Origin: Gnetum montanum
Lineage: Eukaryota > Streptophyta > Gnetopsida > Gnetales > Gnetaceae
Assembly (NCBI GenBank): GCA_015680685.1
Contig: MNCI01007802.1
Coordinates: 240,315-304,314, forward strand
Direction: 5' to 3'
DNA length: 64,000 bases
A program made the translations under genes and the position numbers. Below the pieces are notes generated by a model. It worked only from the letters and a program-made list of their open reading frames with translations. It was not told where the DNA came from and did no database searches. Numbering within the stretch: position 1 is the first letter of the stretch; every line of letters begins with the position of its first letter. This document shows positions 24,261-36,356 of the stretch, piece after piece.

Positions 24261-26649
24261 GAATGCAAGGTATCCTAGGTAGTCTAGTCAATCATCTAGG
24301 GACATACCAAAGTGTAAAACGGCCATGTAAAAATAAACATAAACAAAATTGTAAATGGAAACTTAAAAAAAATGATGTAAACATAAATGGAAATGAAAAC
24401 GTAAATAGAAATGAAATTGCAAATCCGAAATGGAAAAAGACATAAAAATGGAAACATGAAATTAGATCTGCACAACAATGAACTATGAATTTATTAAAAT
24501 GGAAACTAAAGTGACATGTTCAAAAAGTATAGATTTTGTGCTAGGTGCACAAGAAGTTGCTTCAAGGATTTCAAAGTCTATTGGAGCTTGTAGGTTGTGT
24601 TCCACATCAACTCCATGATCTGGATTCTTTCTAACTCTATTTTCTAGAAACTCTACACTGGTTTCATCAAAACTAGCAATTTGTGATCACAAATTAGTGT
24701 TTCACCTTTGGTGCATTGGTATTACGTGCAAGTCACTATGCCCAATGTAGCTACCAATTTTTACTGCCAAAGGGGTTGCAACATCACAAGGCTCTTTGGG
24801 TTATGAAAATGCCAAATGTTATTGTTGTTTTCTCTTAAGGTTTTGGAATCAAATAAGGTTTCTATGTTTAAGTTTTATAGTTGTGGAATTGCTATTTTGG
24901 GGGCTTGCACATCATTGTCATGATTACTGATAGATTGATATCAATTTTTAGGTTAGAACAGTTGCAATTTTTAGCTTAGTTACCATTTATAGTAAGTTTG
25001 GAATACACCATAGTCACCAAAGCCCATCTATTTACTATAAATAGTAAATGGACCTTTGTGACTACATTGACACCATCCCAACTATGCTGGCCTTGGTGCA
25101 CTATGTTGAAGCTGTTGGAAAATGCTGAAAATTGTGAAAAATGTGGAAAACTTTCGAAATCATGAAAAATGTTGAAAACTATAAAAACAACCCAAAAATG
25201 TTTTCTACACTAGCCTTGTTACAACTATTGAAGAATTTGGGTGAGTGCACTAGCCATGCTCCAACTGTTGAAGACTTGGTGGTGGTGTGGGGGTGAGGTG
25301 GTTTAGATGGTTCTAGCATAGTTGAGGTTATACCCCTACAAAAACTCTTGAAAATGCTAATTTTGGCCATTCCCAAGGCATTTTCAACCTTCCCAAGTCC
25401 AAATATAAACATGAGGTAACCTTTTCCCCTTGGGAAGTAAGGAAATAACAACTTTTGAGGCATTTTCAACCTCAAAATGCTAAGGTATGCAAGATTGTAG
25501 CTTATGGACTACAAATCTTACATTTACAATAAGATCTTGCCTCAAGTTGAAAAATGAAGGTTATAATTTACAACATGAATTTTTGGTGGTGTTTCATTGG
25601 CCCCTCTTTATTGATGTTTGGAGGATTGACCTGAGAGGAATTGACAAATAATACAAAACACCATTGCAAGTCCATCACCAATGCTTCCTCTCTATACTTG
25701 TTCCAATAGTATTGAATTTTGCCAAAGAGTGCTTGTGATGATGATGGGATAAGGTCATGACAAGGTCATAGATGGTAAAGATAGTATTTGGCTATAAGGA
25801 AATGGTCATGAGGGCTAACATTGAATTCCAAATGTTGACATCATGCTTACATTCATGGTAATCACATGTTGATTAATCGATGTAGTATTGGCACTTCATC
25901 TTTTTGAAGTGTTGGTCACTCGACAATGGATTTGAGGAACATACACCTTACTCTAGGGTTCCTTCAGCCATTAGGCTTCTCCTTTTACATGTTTGAAGCC
26001 ATTTCTTTATCTTTTTGGTTCTCATTAACCATTTGGCTTCTTGGTAATTTGCTTTCCTATTTTTTTGGGGGATGAAATCTTCATTGGGTTTCATCACCAA
26101 GGATGATTTTGATTTGGTTATCCCATTAAATGAGGTATGTTACACTCAATGGACTTAATGATTTTTCAATGGACTTGTAAATGAAGCATAACGAAGGGAT
26201 GTCATAAGGCCATAATTCATGAGCGTCAAACATAGATCATCATTATCACTTAGGGTGAGGATGGTTATAATCAGGCTATGGGTTGAGCTCAAGGAGTGGT
26301 AATGGTAATGATGTGGGATAAGAACTCTTGGTATGGTAGTACAAACTCACAAAATCTTGCACATCGAGGTCACATGATGACTAGCTACTATAATGAGTTG
26401 CACCTCCATGATGACTTTAGGCTTCATCCTATAAAAAAAACTCCAAGAGAATAAGGAAACCACACAAAGAAGTCATGTTGTTACAATACAATGCATAAGG
26501 CCATGTAGAATGATCAACAAACTGGGCTACCATAGGTCACCAGTGTTAAAAATTTCTATATTTCATTTGTGGTATAAAAAGAGGTCATGCAGGCTTGCTT
26601 GTTATTGATTGTCAATGTCAATTATTGATCTTTGTAGGCTATATGTAAT
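24261..26649. other. Unassigned DNA with a short hairpin
   Basis: No gene recognised. An A-rich low-complexity stretch (24320-24450) produces spurious Lys/Asn frames. Repeated TGTTGAAA/CTGAAAA words occur at 25100-25190. An imperfect palindrome sits at 25011-25064. The open frame 25179-25475 (minus) has no motif. Confidence 0.45.
25011..25064. repeat. Imperfect hairpin
   Basis: TAGTCACCAAAG pairs with CTTTGTGACTA at the outer ends, and ATTTACTAT pairs with ATAGTAAAT around a two-base centre. Small bulges lie between. It could be a MITE relic or a hairpin-RNA source; nothing distinguishes these. Confidence 0.5.
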
Positions 26650-28255
26650 AGGACTTTAGATAGGAATGATTGACTGGATTGGCCAACTCATTCCCATCCA
26701 TGTTTGCTATCCTAAAGGCTCTATTTCCATAGGCCTTAGTGATTAAGAAAGATCATTCCCGGTTGGCTAAGAATTTTTCTACATGCTTGGAGATAGCTCT
26801 AAGAACCAGGTCTCCTTTCTTGATCTTGCACTTGTTCAAGTTATGGTGGTGTTGTCATTTTTACCTCTCTTGGCATCACTTGACATGAGTAAGAATTTGC
26901 ACTTGTTGCTTCTCCAACAAGTCTAGGTCCATGGTATGCAACTCCTTATTTTTTTCATTGTTTATGTAGTTTGATAAGGCTACTCAGAGTGATGGCACCT
27001 ATAATTCAAGAGTTAAAACAACTTCAAAACCATAAACTAGGCTATATGGAGTTACACTAATTGTAGTTCAATAGGTTGTTCTATAAGCCAAAATTGCATG
27101 GAAAAGCCACTCATGCCACATATGTTTACTATTGTTCAACAGCTTCTTGAGTAAGATAATGATGAACTTATTTCTTGCTTCAACTTGTCCATTGTCTTGA
27201 GGGTAATATGGCGATGAGAACGAATGCTTAATGCCTAAGTTATGACAAAAGTTTTTCATCTCTTGGCTACTAAACTATGGTCCATTATCTATGACTATGG
27301 TCATAGGTATGCCAAAACAAGCTACTATGTTGTCCAGTATAAATTTATAGACTTGTTCAAATGTTTTCTTCCTTAGGGGAATAGCTTCAACCCACTTAGT
27401 AAAGTATTCAGTTGTAGTGATAATAAAGTTATGCCCTATAAGAGACTTAGGCATTATAGGTCCAATGATATCCAACCCCCACTACTAAAATGGCTAGGTT
27501 ATTTGAGTAGTGTGTACCTTAGTTGGCAATACATGTATGAGATTGCTATGCTATTGGCATGTGTCACAAATTTTAACCTTCTATAGGAAATAATTTTTCA
27601 TATCAAGCCAATAATAGCCTAACCATCTAATCTTAGCGACCATGGCTCTAGGCCCTATATGTCCTCCACATACACCCTTGTGAACCTGCTCAAGGACTAT
27701 TTGGACTTCAATTTTACCCAAGCACACTAACAATATGCCATCTTAGGAACATTGACATAATGTGTCATCACCTATAATAACATACTATTTTGATCATTTA
27801 TTTACAATAGCCTTTTGAGCAGTAGTTAGACCTTCTGAGGATTAACCATGTATAAGGTAAAAATTAATATCATTATACCACTCCTTTACAAGAGTAGTAT
27901 GAACTATGGATATGAAGTTATCCTTAGTGTTCTACATGATGGGAATAGCACAGTTCATAGTCAAGGTGGACAACTTGCTAAACACATTTGGCATTACATT
28001 AAGGGCCACGGTTGCAATGGCATTGACTATAGTGTTCTCGATTTAGGGTACATGTTGGATATCAATGTCTATAAATTGTTGCATTAGTTTCTTTCCTAGG
28101 TCATAGTAAGATTGTAAATGTTTGGCTTTACATGCATAAACCTCAATTACTTGGTTAAACACAAGTTCTGAATCACCTTTGACAATCAAGCATTTTATTT
28201 TTTGGTCATGAGCTATCATCACCCCTCTAATCAAATCCTCATACTTTGCTACATT
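26650..28255 (-). pseudogene. Gypsy pol remnant, minus strand: RNase H to integrase C-terminus
   Basis: Reading from high to low coordinates. An RNase H piece (28234-28043) contains CLIVKGDSELVFNQV. A zinc-region remnant (about 27700-27500) follows. Then comes the integrase core: MDIIGPI (first Asp, about 27475), VIDNGP (second Asp), PYYPQDNGQVEARN (catalytic Glu kept) and WLFHAILAYRTTY (27068). Finally a C-terminal region (about 26990-26680) reads KIKKGDLVLRA, ISKHVEKFLANRE and YGNRAFRIANMDGNELANPVN. An RNase H of this type placed directly before integrase resembles the second, archaeal-type RNase H of Tat-lineage elements. Stops and frameshifts are present and no LTRs were found. Confidence 0.82.
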
Positions 28256-29759
28256 GCTAAATTAAAACAAAATATTAAAATACTAAAAATATAGAAATAG
28301 TGAAAATATAAAAATATTAAAAACATAGAAATTAATAAATAGAAATTAAAATTAAAATAAAACAAAATATAAAATATAGTAAAAGAAAAAGTAATTGAAA
28401 GTAAAAAGTAAGACACATAGATAAGCATAGTAAGAAAAAATGAACATAATTAATAAAGCATAAGACATAGGCTAGAAAATAATACATGAAGTGTTGAAAT
28501 CACAAACAAACCAATGAATAAGAGGTATCTAAGGAAGGAATGTTACATAGTTCCAACCTCATGTAACTTATGTTGAAAACTTGATTTAGATTATTGATAA
28601 TATGGTTCAACAATTATGTAGTAGGATAGTACTTAGGATGAAGGTGTTTTTGGATAGATATGATAACCATGAGGCCACATGGAACATATAGACAAATATG
28701 TGGGTTAGATATCTAGAGATTATGTGACAGGAAGAATCTCAACTAGGATAGAATGTAACCCCTTACAATAGGATCCCATAGTATTATTTGATATTTTTGT
28801 ATACATGGTTAAATTTATTTGAAAATCATGAAGATTCCTAGCTATTTATATTATTTTAATGATATATGTTCTAAGATGTTATAATATTATGCATGATACT
28901 ACCATGACTATGCATACTAATCTTGTTAGATATATGATGTTTGTGGCTAGCATATTGTGAGCTTTGAATAGGTAATACCTCTATTTATGTCTTATGGTTA
29001 TACATTTATAAATATGATATCAGTGTTGGTTGATAGATCATATTAAAGGATTATGAGTTAAAGATCTTTAAATAATTATATTACAATGTCATGATGGTTA
29101 GCATGTTTTATTTGTTGGATCATCTAGCTAGTTGCCATGTCTTATGTTGCCTATCTTGTATTATGATTATGATGAGATTGAATTATGGTTCTTATAAAAA
29201 TGACTAATATTTGATTTAGATATCATGAGAGTGGGTTACAAAATAAATACCCTATACATTAGCTAAGATAATGAAAATAAAGTGGAAATCTTATAAAATA
29301 GAAATCATGAATAAAGTAATTTATATTTTTTCTAACAAAAATATATTTTATTTTTACTTCTCATTTTTTGTTATGTTTGTGTTCTTTCGATTTCTTAAGT
29401 TTTTCTACTTCTCTATTCTTCTCCATTTCTTAATCATTTTTTATGATTTCTAGAACATTGGAAAGTTGGTTTGGGTATAGTATAATTTGGGAGTATCATT
29501 TTGAGTTCTAAAAAATTTAGAACTTTATTAGATGTAATTTTCTATTTTAGTTTCAATTTTTTCAGGTTAAGTAGGTTTCTAGTTTTTACTTTTCTTTATC
29601 CTCATAAGTTCATATAGATGCTTATGATAATTTGACAATGATACTATTAAAGTTCATGGCTTATGATTATCTTAATATTGATATTGGTAGGTCTATTTTT
29701 TTATTTGTATATGATGTTGATGATTTTGAATTTTTATGTAGACTTTTTACAATATATAT
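28256..29759. other. AT-rich DNA, nothing recognised
   Basis: A/T-rich low-complexity sequence, including an AAAAT/AAATA run at 28262-28400. No open frame with a recognisable motif. Confidence 0.5.
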
Positions 29760-30660
29760 TGAGGACCAAGAACATAGAAGGAAGGTTGAATAAGTTCCAT
29801 CAATTCTAACAACCAAGACAACAAAAAATGCATATAAATTACCTAGTTTTCCAACTTGGATACTTTTACAATCAAAGGGTAGTATCCTATTACACTTCTA
29901 GACTTTTTTTCTTCAAAAATATGGTTTTAAGCATACCACAACCTTTATAAAGTTTGAGCTCCATAAGGAATGTTTTCTCTAAAGAAATACATTCAACTCC
30001 CAAGGTCCCAAAAAGCTCAAAATGTGATTTCAAGGATCCTATAACCTTTACAATGACATGAGTTCTAAATGGAGTGTTTTCTCTCAAGAAACACACTCAA
30101 CCCTGCAAGGTCTCAATAGTTTTAATGAATGCCTTACTTCAAGAAGCACATCAACATCGTAGGGCTTACAAAGGGAGAAATAACAGTCAAGAAGAGAATG
30201 TAACTATACTTTACAAATTTCTTTCTTTAAGCTCTAACAATATCACAAAAAAATTTACAAATGTTATAGAAATGAAGTATGCAAATGCTACACAAGTTCT
30301 ATAAAATGATGATTAAATCATGTGAATAGTGCTTCATCTTTTCATGAAGATTCCATTCCTTTTATAGTTTCTATTATTGTTAGATAATCGTTGGAATTCG
30401 TACAATGACTAGAAAACTACTAGTTGGGATGTGTAATTTGAGCTTGAGGCATCTCACTAAGTTTTTGTTGCTTGTATATGGGATGTATTAATTTTTCTTG
30501 AGATGTCTATCTAATCTTTTGATGCATGTAGGTGGGACATCTCACTTTTTCTAGGACATCTCAACTTTACTTGGGACATCTACTATTTTTCTAAAATGAC
30601 TTAGCTAAGACTAAACTTTTACCTATCTTACACTAGATCGTCCTTCTTAGTATACTATAT
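29760..30660 (-). repeat. Reversed copia LTR (solo LTR or fragment)
   Basis: The left edge TGAGGACCAAGAACATAGAAG...TTGAATAAGTT is the reverse complement of the copia LTR end at 14480-14515. The pattern AAGGTCCC-AAAAGCTCAAAA (about 30002) corresponds to the reversed AAGCTTGTTGGGACCTT at 14270. GGACATCTC words at 30536-30590 correspond to the AGACATCT zone. Two related units (TTTTCTCTAAAGAAATACATTCAA near 29970 and its partner near 30080) suggest a local duplication of about 107 bp. The far end (expected ...GGTCAACA) could not be found, and no internal coding sequence is adjacent. Confidence 0.65.
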
Positions 30661-30703
30661 AGTTTCCTCTTTCAACATGAGTTCTCGATGATACTCATAA
30701 TGC

Positions 30704-31144
30704 AACTACACTTTTTGTCTGAAAAATTATCATCTATATGAAATTTCTTCATCTATGGACATCTTCATTAAATTCAANAGAATAAAGAAGCTACACATAA
30801 TGTCCAAAATTATTGGTAAATTTGTTTATTTTATCAATTATTTTTTATTTTAATATTTATTATAATTTTTTTAATAAAACATTAAAGCCGATAAGTCAAA
30901 TTAGCTTGAAAACAAAGATGAAGTGAAGGTTAACCACTAGAATGGTGATTTAAAACCTTGTAATAAATCATTAATTTAAATCTCTTATTGAGAATCATTT
31001 TTCTATAATTGATAAAAATGAAATTTCTAAAATGGATTTATCTTTAGATGAAACATTCTAAAATGTTTTGTTGAATTTAATGAAGATGTCCATAGATGAA
31101 GAAATTTCATATAGATGATAATTTTTCAGACAAAAAGTGTAGTT
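30704..31144. repeat. Perfect 74-bp inverted repeat with 293-bp spacer
   Basis: The arms at 30704-30777 and 31071-31144 are exact reverse complements over all 74 bases. Unassigned bases (N) sit at 30778 and 31145, each immediately after an arm. All other repeats in this part of the window are strongly diverged, so perfect arms are unexpected. This may be a recent insertion with terminal inverted repeats or an assembly/fold-back artefact. Confidence 0.9.
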
Positions 31145-31799
31145 NCAAGAGCATAAGTTATATACCTAGCCATCAAAAGCATCATTTAATAAAACAATCT
31201 CATATGAATACATTTTAATTGTAAGTTATGATACATGATTAGACATTTGATAATAAGCATAAATTTTTCTAGAGTACCATATCACATTGGCCTAATTATT
31301 CTAGAGATAATTTAATATTTTGATAGTAAAGATCGTTAGAGTAGAATCGTAAGTTTCAGAACATGTAAATTGCATACGTGAACTATATGTCAAGCATATT
31401 TTGCAGTCATCAAATAAGGAAGGCTTATAATTCTAGGTTATAATAGTCTAACCGTCTAATAAAGAAGACTAATGAGTCTCATCTCTCATATCAAGGCTAT
31501 CTAATGAGATAGACGCATAAATCTAGACTATCATAGTGTGTCTGTCCAATAATGAAGGTAGATCATTATCATTATCATATTGCATATATCCAGTGAGGAA
31601 ATCTATTAATTTTAGTTTTTATAGCTTACATGTACAAAGCTTCCTTCTTATAATGCAAAGAGATAGAATTTCACAACTCCATTAAATAGTAAGAGATAAA
31701 TGGTTTTCAAAAATGATAGTATAATATTAGTAGAATAGGACATTCACATTATTCACAGCATGACCATTACATGAACTAATTTAACACTCATAGAACTAT
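31145..31799. other. Diverged short repeats, no gene
   Basis: Related words such as GTCTAACCGTCTAATAAAGAAG and GTCTGTCCAATAATGAAG near 31445-31560 suggest an old tandem array. Nothing codes for a recognisable protein. Confidence 0.4.
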
Positions 31800-32390
31800 A
31801 ATGTTTCCAAGATATGTGATTAATGTTAACACATTGAACATCATACCATCATTGTGCTATGAGAGAACAACTCTATACATACAAAAACATAATAGGGAGA
31901 TTATATGGATTCATTATAATGATAATGCATTATATGTTCTACTGGAAACCACTATATGGTCTACTAAAATTTTAAATTTTGAAGATAGAATATCTAACTT
32001 GCTCATAACATGGTAGTTGTATGAGAGTTTGAGAGGTACAGAGTTTCCAAGATATGTGCTATAGAGATGTTATTATGATCCTCATAGTATTTCCATATTA
32101 TAATGGAATGACTCTTTATACATGACAAATTAACCTAAAGATGATTTGAATTTGTTATAATATACCTATATTTTTTATGAAACATTAAATGCATTGTATA
32201 AATCCTTAAAAATATGGATTTAGTAGATGATAAATTGATAAAATCCTCATGGTTTGATGGATTGATTCTATAAACATGACAACACATCACAAACATGATT
32301 TTAATTTATTAGAATATAACTGTATGTTATATGAAATATTAAATGCATTATATGGATCCTTCAAAATTGACATATTGTGTATTGAAAAGT
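31800..32390. repeat. Degenerate tandem repeat, about three units
   Basis: Units begin near 31803, 32043 and 32226. Shared landmarks are TTTCCAAGATATGTG (first two units), CTATACATAC/CTTTATACATG/CTATAAACATG, and ATTAAATGCATT(A/G)TAT followed by GATCCTT or AATCCTT (last two). The open frame 31801-32016 lies within the first unit and is probably not a gene. Confidence 0.6.
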
Positions 32391-32494
32391 GTAATGATTA
32401 ATAGAAAATGTAATAGACCTAATGATTCATGAAATTAATGTAATGAAGGAAATATTTTTAATATCTATGTATTATTTGCACTTCATTTTTTAAA

Positions 32495-32830
32495 ATCTCT
32501 TTTCACTAATAACTAGAGACATTCATTCTTATTTTCGAGGGATTTGATGCCAATGAAGGAAAAAATCCTATTGAGTGGAAAAAATATGTCAAGGAACTAG
32601 TAAATTTGAAGTAATTAGACATAAATATTTTCATATCAATATCTTAGATATGCATATCAGTAAATGAATTTAATTTGCACTAATAACTAGCAAGATTCAT
32701 TTTTGTTTACCTTGTACATTATAGTAATGAATGAATAATTATTTGAAGGAAGAACAAATCCACTAAGAAATTAGAAAATTTGGAGTAATTTGAGAGGAAT
32801 ATTTTAGAAGTATTGAAGTGTACCTAGATT
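32495..32830. repeat. Degenerate tandem duplication, about 175-bp period
   Basis: CACTAATAACTAG begins each of two units (about 32505 and 32677). Each unit continues through a TTCATT block, a GAAGGAA..AA(A)TCC block, and a GAAGTAATT/GGAGTAATT block followed by a TATTTT(C/A) block. The two copies are strongly diverged. Confidence 0.5.
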
Positions 32831-33549
32831 AGTGTTGATGTCTATAAAGTATTTGTTATGTTTTAAGTATCAAGTAGCACTGACAAATAATTTAGTATTA
32901 CGATACTAAAGAAAATTATATTTAACACATTTTATCAAGTTTCTTCAATACGTTTTTAAAAAGTAAGATCATAGAGAAAATAACATTTTCATAACTAGGT
33001 AGAATAGAACTATAGTTGAGATTTTCATAACTTCAAATTTTTATATGCTTTCTCTCATATGACTATCTTCAAATAACTCTATGGCACCTCTCAATATATG
33101 CTTTCTTATTTTTTCATCACCATCTTCACGTAACTTTGTGGCCATTATTGAGGTGTGCTTTCTTATTCTATGATCATTGTATTTTGATAATTGTAATAAT
33201 TAATACTTCTATTCGATAATGAAATATTTTTTAATAGGATTCTAGGTATTTCAAGTTTTCCTCTTTGGCATGTTTAGAGATGAGAAAGTGTGTAGACATG
33301 TATGTAATAGTCTAGGTAGATAAAAAGTCTATGACCCAAATCGAAGCACTTTTATATATCATTACAAACATGGAATGTAAACACTGAAAGTGATGATCAA
33401 TCATGGAGTACAATCATAATCTTGCATGTAGTAGAATGGTCAAAAATATTGAAGGTATAGCTAAATATCCAACTGCAATCAAGATCTTGTGATAAGACCA
33501 ATTCAAAATTGAAAAGCCCTTGATAGATATATCCCATTAGGTGAACTAG
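32831..33549. other. Unassigned AT-rich DNA
   Basis: No motif-bearing frame and no repeat shared with the rest of the window was seen. Confidence 0.4.
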
Positions 33550-34740
33550 GTTTGGGAAGCAATGGATAAAAAGATGATCACTATTCTTAAGGATGTTAAT
33601 GGTAAGGTGGTTAAAGCTACGATACCATTTGAATGTCAAAAAAAGTACAATGATAAACGTAAGAGGAAGCTCTACATTAAAATGGATTCCTCTTCCTTCA
33701 TTCATAGGGATCCTTGTAAATACTACAAAGACCCTCATAACTCATAGTGATACTAAGTCATGGCTTACATGATTGGTCAAATAGGACAAGCTAAGATGTC
33801 TTTCAATCCCAAGTTTATTAAGTAGTAAATACGAATGAATAGCTACCATGGTAAATTTTACTATTGTAGAGGTACATATTCATATCCCATGTAATAATGC
33901 TAGTAGGAAAAACTTAAAATCCTTGGCATAATTCTTCATGGAATCTTCCTAATTTGAGGCAATAATAGATGACACTTCTTATCACTTCCTACTTCCAAGG
34001 TGTCTAGGTAGGTAGTTGTAAATCATCATACATAATACCTCAGTTGTAATGATCTTCCCAAGTAGTCCTACCCATCAAGATTCTCAATAATAGTAGTAGC
34101 AATAACTTTTACTTTTCTTTCCCATGTAGGATGGGATTTGAAGTCATTCACAAGCTAGGAAAGCCAAATATTTTAATATTACCTACTATACTAATCTTAC
34201 TTTAATTTATTAAACTAGAAAATATTAACAAATAGTTGTTGAATTGGTTATTAGGGGGAATCCAAGGTCCCATCGTAGAAAATTCTATTGCAAGCGTAGA
34301 GGTAAGTTTCATGGAAATTGGTCGAATTGATAATCTTTATCTTATGCAAAGCATAAAAATATGAAAAACATAGAAGACCATTTTGAGAAGGTTCAAGTAC
34401 CATTTTCTAAATAGTGTTAAAACCAAGAAATCATTTGGAACAAGCTCTAAAATTGTGTCTAGCACATCTAAATATATGGTACTTGATGAAAATTATGTCA
34501 TCAACATCTCTATTTTGAAGATGGCTATGTGAGTAGTCAAGAAAGAATATTTTCTTAAAAATAAATCACATCCTAATAGTCCCATTTTATAGATCCAAAT
34601 TAGTAAAAATCATCATTACCTAGGTCTTCGCACTTAAGTTTAGGGGTCAACATAATCTTATTGAAAGAATGTCTTAACTGGAACCTTCCTCCTCTCAAAA
34701 GTAGCACAAATTCTAAAACTATATAGCACAAACCCTACTA
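33550..34740 (+). pseudogene. Gypsy gag-protease remnant
   Basis: The open frame at 33562-33747 ends with a CKYYKDPHNS stretch resembling the His/Cys segment between Gag and protease in some gypsy elements. Further on (about 34570-34720) the translation HPNSPIL..IQISKNHHY...LNWNLPPLKSS aligns with the protease N-terminus of element C (NPGSPLINLQVTGNK...AWNLPPLKKS). The frame then ends. The second part is convincing by comparison within the window; the first part is tentative. Confidence 0.55.
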
Positions 34741-35239
34741 ATAGTATAAAGTACAAATTATAGTAGTATAGTCCCTACATATATAATAAGGTAGATATCA
34801 CCTACTAAAAAAGTATTATAATATAAAGCTAATTTACCAATATCATTTTCAATACTAGAGGTAGGGATTATACTCATAATCTCCTATAAGAGAAACTTAT
34901 GTCTTAATCACTACATTGCATCTCTACCTATTAGAATCCAAAATGATTTATCTATAGTACCATCTAAGGTATATAACCAATATGATACTTCAGAAGAACT
35001 TAAGAAGAACATAATAATAATATACCTTGATATGATATATTACTAATGTATGATGTAATTTATATTAATGATTATGTAAGTAGTTTAGTTATATATTTAA
35101 AATTTATATCTATAATTTGACCAAGAGGATCTTCTTCATCGATGAGTTTTAAGGTATTTGTATCAAATATTTCACAATCCCTAGATGAAGAATAAGATTT
35201 GTAAATTAAAGTTTTCATGACTTCTGAACAAAGAACAAG
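34741..35239. other. Unassigned DNA left of gypsy B
   Basis: AT-rich with no recognised feature; it ends in the ATTTG target site of gypsy B. Confidence 0.4.
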
Positions 35240-35244
35240 ATTTG

Positions 35245-36214
35245 TGATGAGACGCGATTCGCACGAGCCGCGATATTGCATACGCAATATTGTGGCCGCA
35301 GCGATATCACATCGTCCCCTGCGATATCGCGTATGCGATATCATGGTCCACTGCCAAATCTATAAATAAGAGGTGGCACTCCCCTTATTTCCCATCTTGG
35401 TATAGAAGTAGTAAAGCTCTGGTAGTTTGATCACTCTAGAGATAGATTAATTTTCCATGTGCCCGTAGTAGGAGCCCTAGAGTGAACGGATCTTTATTCG
35501 AGCAACATTGTACCTGAACACAAAGTTGTGTATGGAAATAAAGATGAACTTGATTGGATAAACCTTATAGTGCATGGAATAGGATTTTATTTTAATTGCT
35601 ATTTATTTCTTTCCTAGAGTGCGGTACGAGTACGACTTGATTACGAGCATCTAGTGTGACTACTTGGTAACCCAGTGGCGTATTCCAGGATCTACGCTTG
35701 GTAATCCGAGTGGTAGTCATGCAAAGCAGATGTGTATGATTAGTCAAGGAATCGACTGCTCATTGCACTTAGGCTAGATAGGTTCTCTCAACCCTTTCCT
35801 CCTAGTTAAGTGCCTCAGTACGACCACTTTGAGCATGTGCATTATGTGTGGTGATCCCAGTAACCAGTAGCATTTGGTAGCCATAGTTGCATAGTTCAAG
35901 GTGTGTACGGTAAGTGGGAATGGATGCTGACGCTAATTAATTTAGACTTAGTCCTTAGTTAGAGTTAGTTAGCTCTCTCAACCCTTCACCTTGATAGCAT
36001 AGGAGAAAAACCATAAAAGACCATAAAAATCATATACCTCGAACTTACTTAACCATACATCGTGACAACTACAAGTAAGTCTGGGAAGACAACGAATGAT
36101 TAACCCCAAGTGTTCCATGAGGCGCATAGGCATTTAGTCTACGGAGTTTGACCGAATCACACGTGCTACGCTCGTTTCATATGGTTGAGTGTAGGGGTAC
36201 CTTGCCACTCATCA
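35245..36214 (+). repeat. 5' LTR of gypsy B
   Basis: Starts TGATGAGACGCG and ends CCACTCATCA. The first 100 bp hold palindromic words built on CGATATCG/GCGATATCGC. The promoter TATA box TATAAATA is at 35361-35368 and a polyadenylation signal AATAAA at 35537-35542, giving a readable U3-R-U5 order. Confidence 0.92.
35361..35368 (+). promoter_or_regulatory. LTR promoter TATA box (gypsy B)
   Basis: TATAAATA followed by AGAGGTGGCACTCC. The same box and following context are found in the other LTRs of this family: 41632-41639 (B 3'), 48550-48557 and 53853-53860 (C), and reversed at 63442-63449 (D). Confidence 0.75.
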
Positions 36215-36215
36215 T

Positions 36216-36234
36216 TGGCGCCGTTGCTGGGGAC
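36216..36234 (+). other. Primer-binding site of gypsy B (tRNA-Asp)
   Basis: TGGCGCCGTTGCTGGGGAC differs by one base from the complement of the plant tRNA-Asp 3' end (TGGCGCCGTTGCCGGGG). It lies one base after the LTR. This is the best preserved of the three sites in this family. Confidence 0.9.
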
Positions 36235-36356
36235 TAAGTGTTTGTGCGCCAAATAGAACATAAGGGATATCACTCACATCGTTGTGAGCCTTAACGAACC
36301 TTCAAGTTAATCAAGAAAAAAATTTTATATAATGGTGAATTAGCACAACAATAACA

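Noticed and set aside
24296-24478. Open frames on both strands in the 24.3-24.5 kb stretch
   Set aside because: Produced by an A-rich AAATGGAAA/GTAAA low-complexity run.
30778-31145. The two N bases as a scaffold gap
   Set aside because: They are single unassigned bases with continuous sequence on both sides, not a gap run; their placement beside the inverted repeat is reported as a finding instead.
31801-32016. Open frame of 71 codons as a gene
   Set aside because: Lies in the first unit of a degenerate tandem repeat and is not conserved in the next units.
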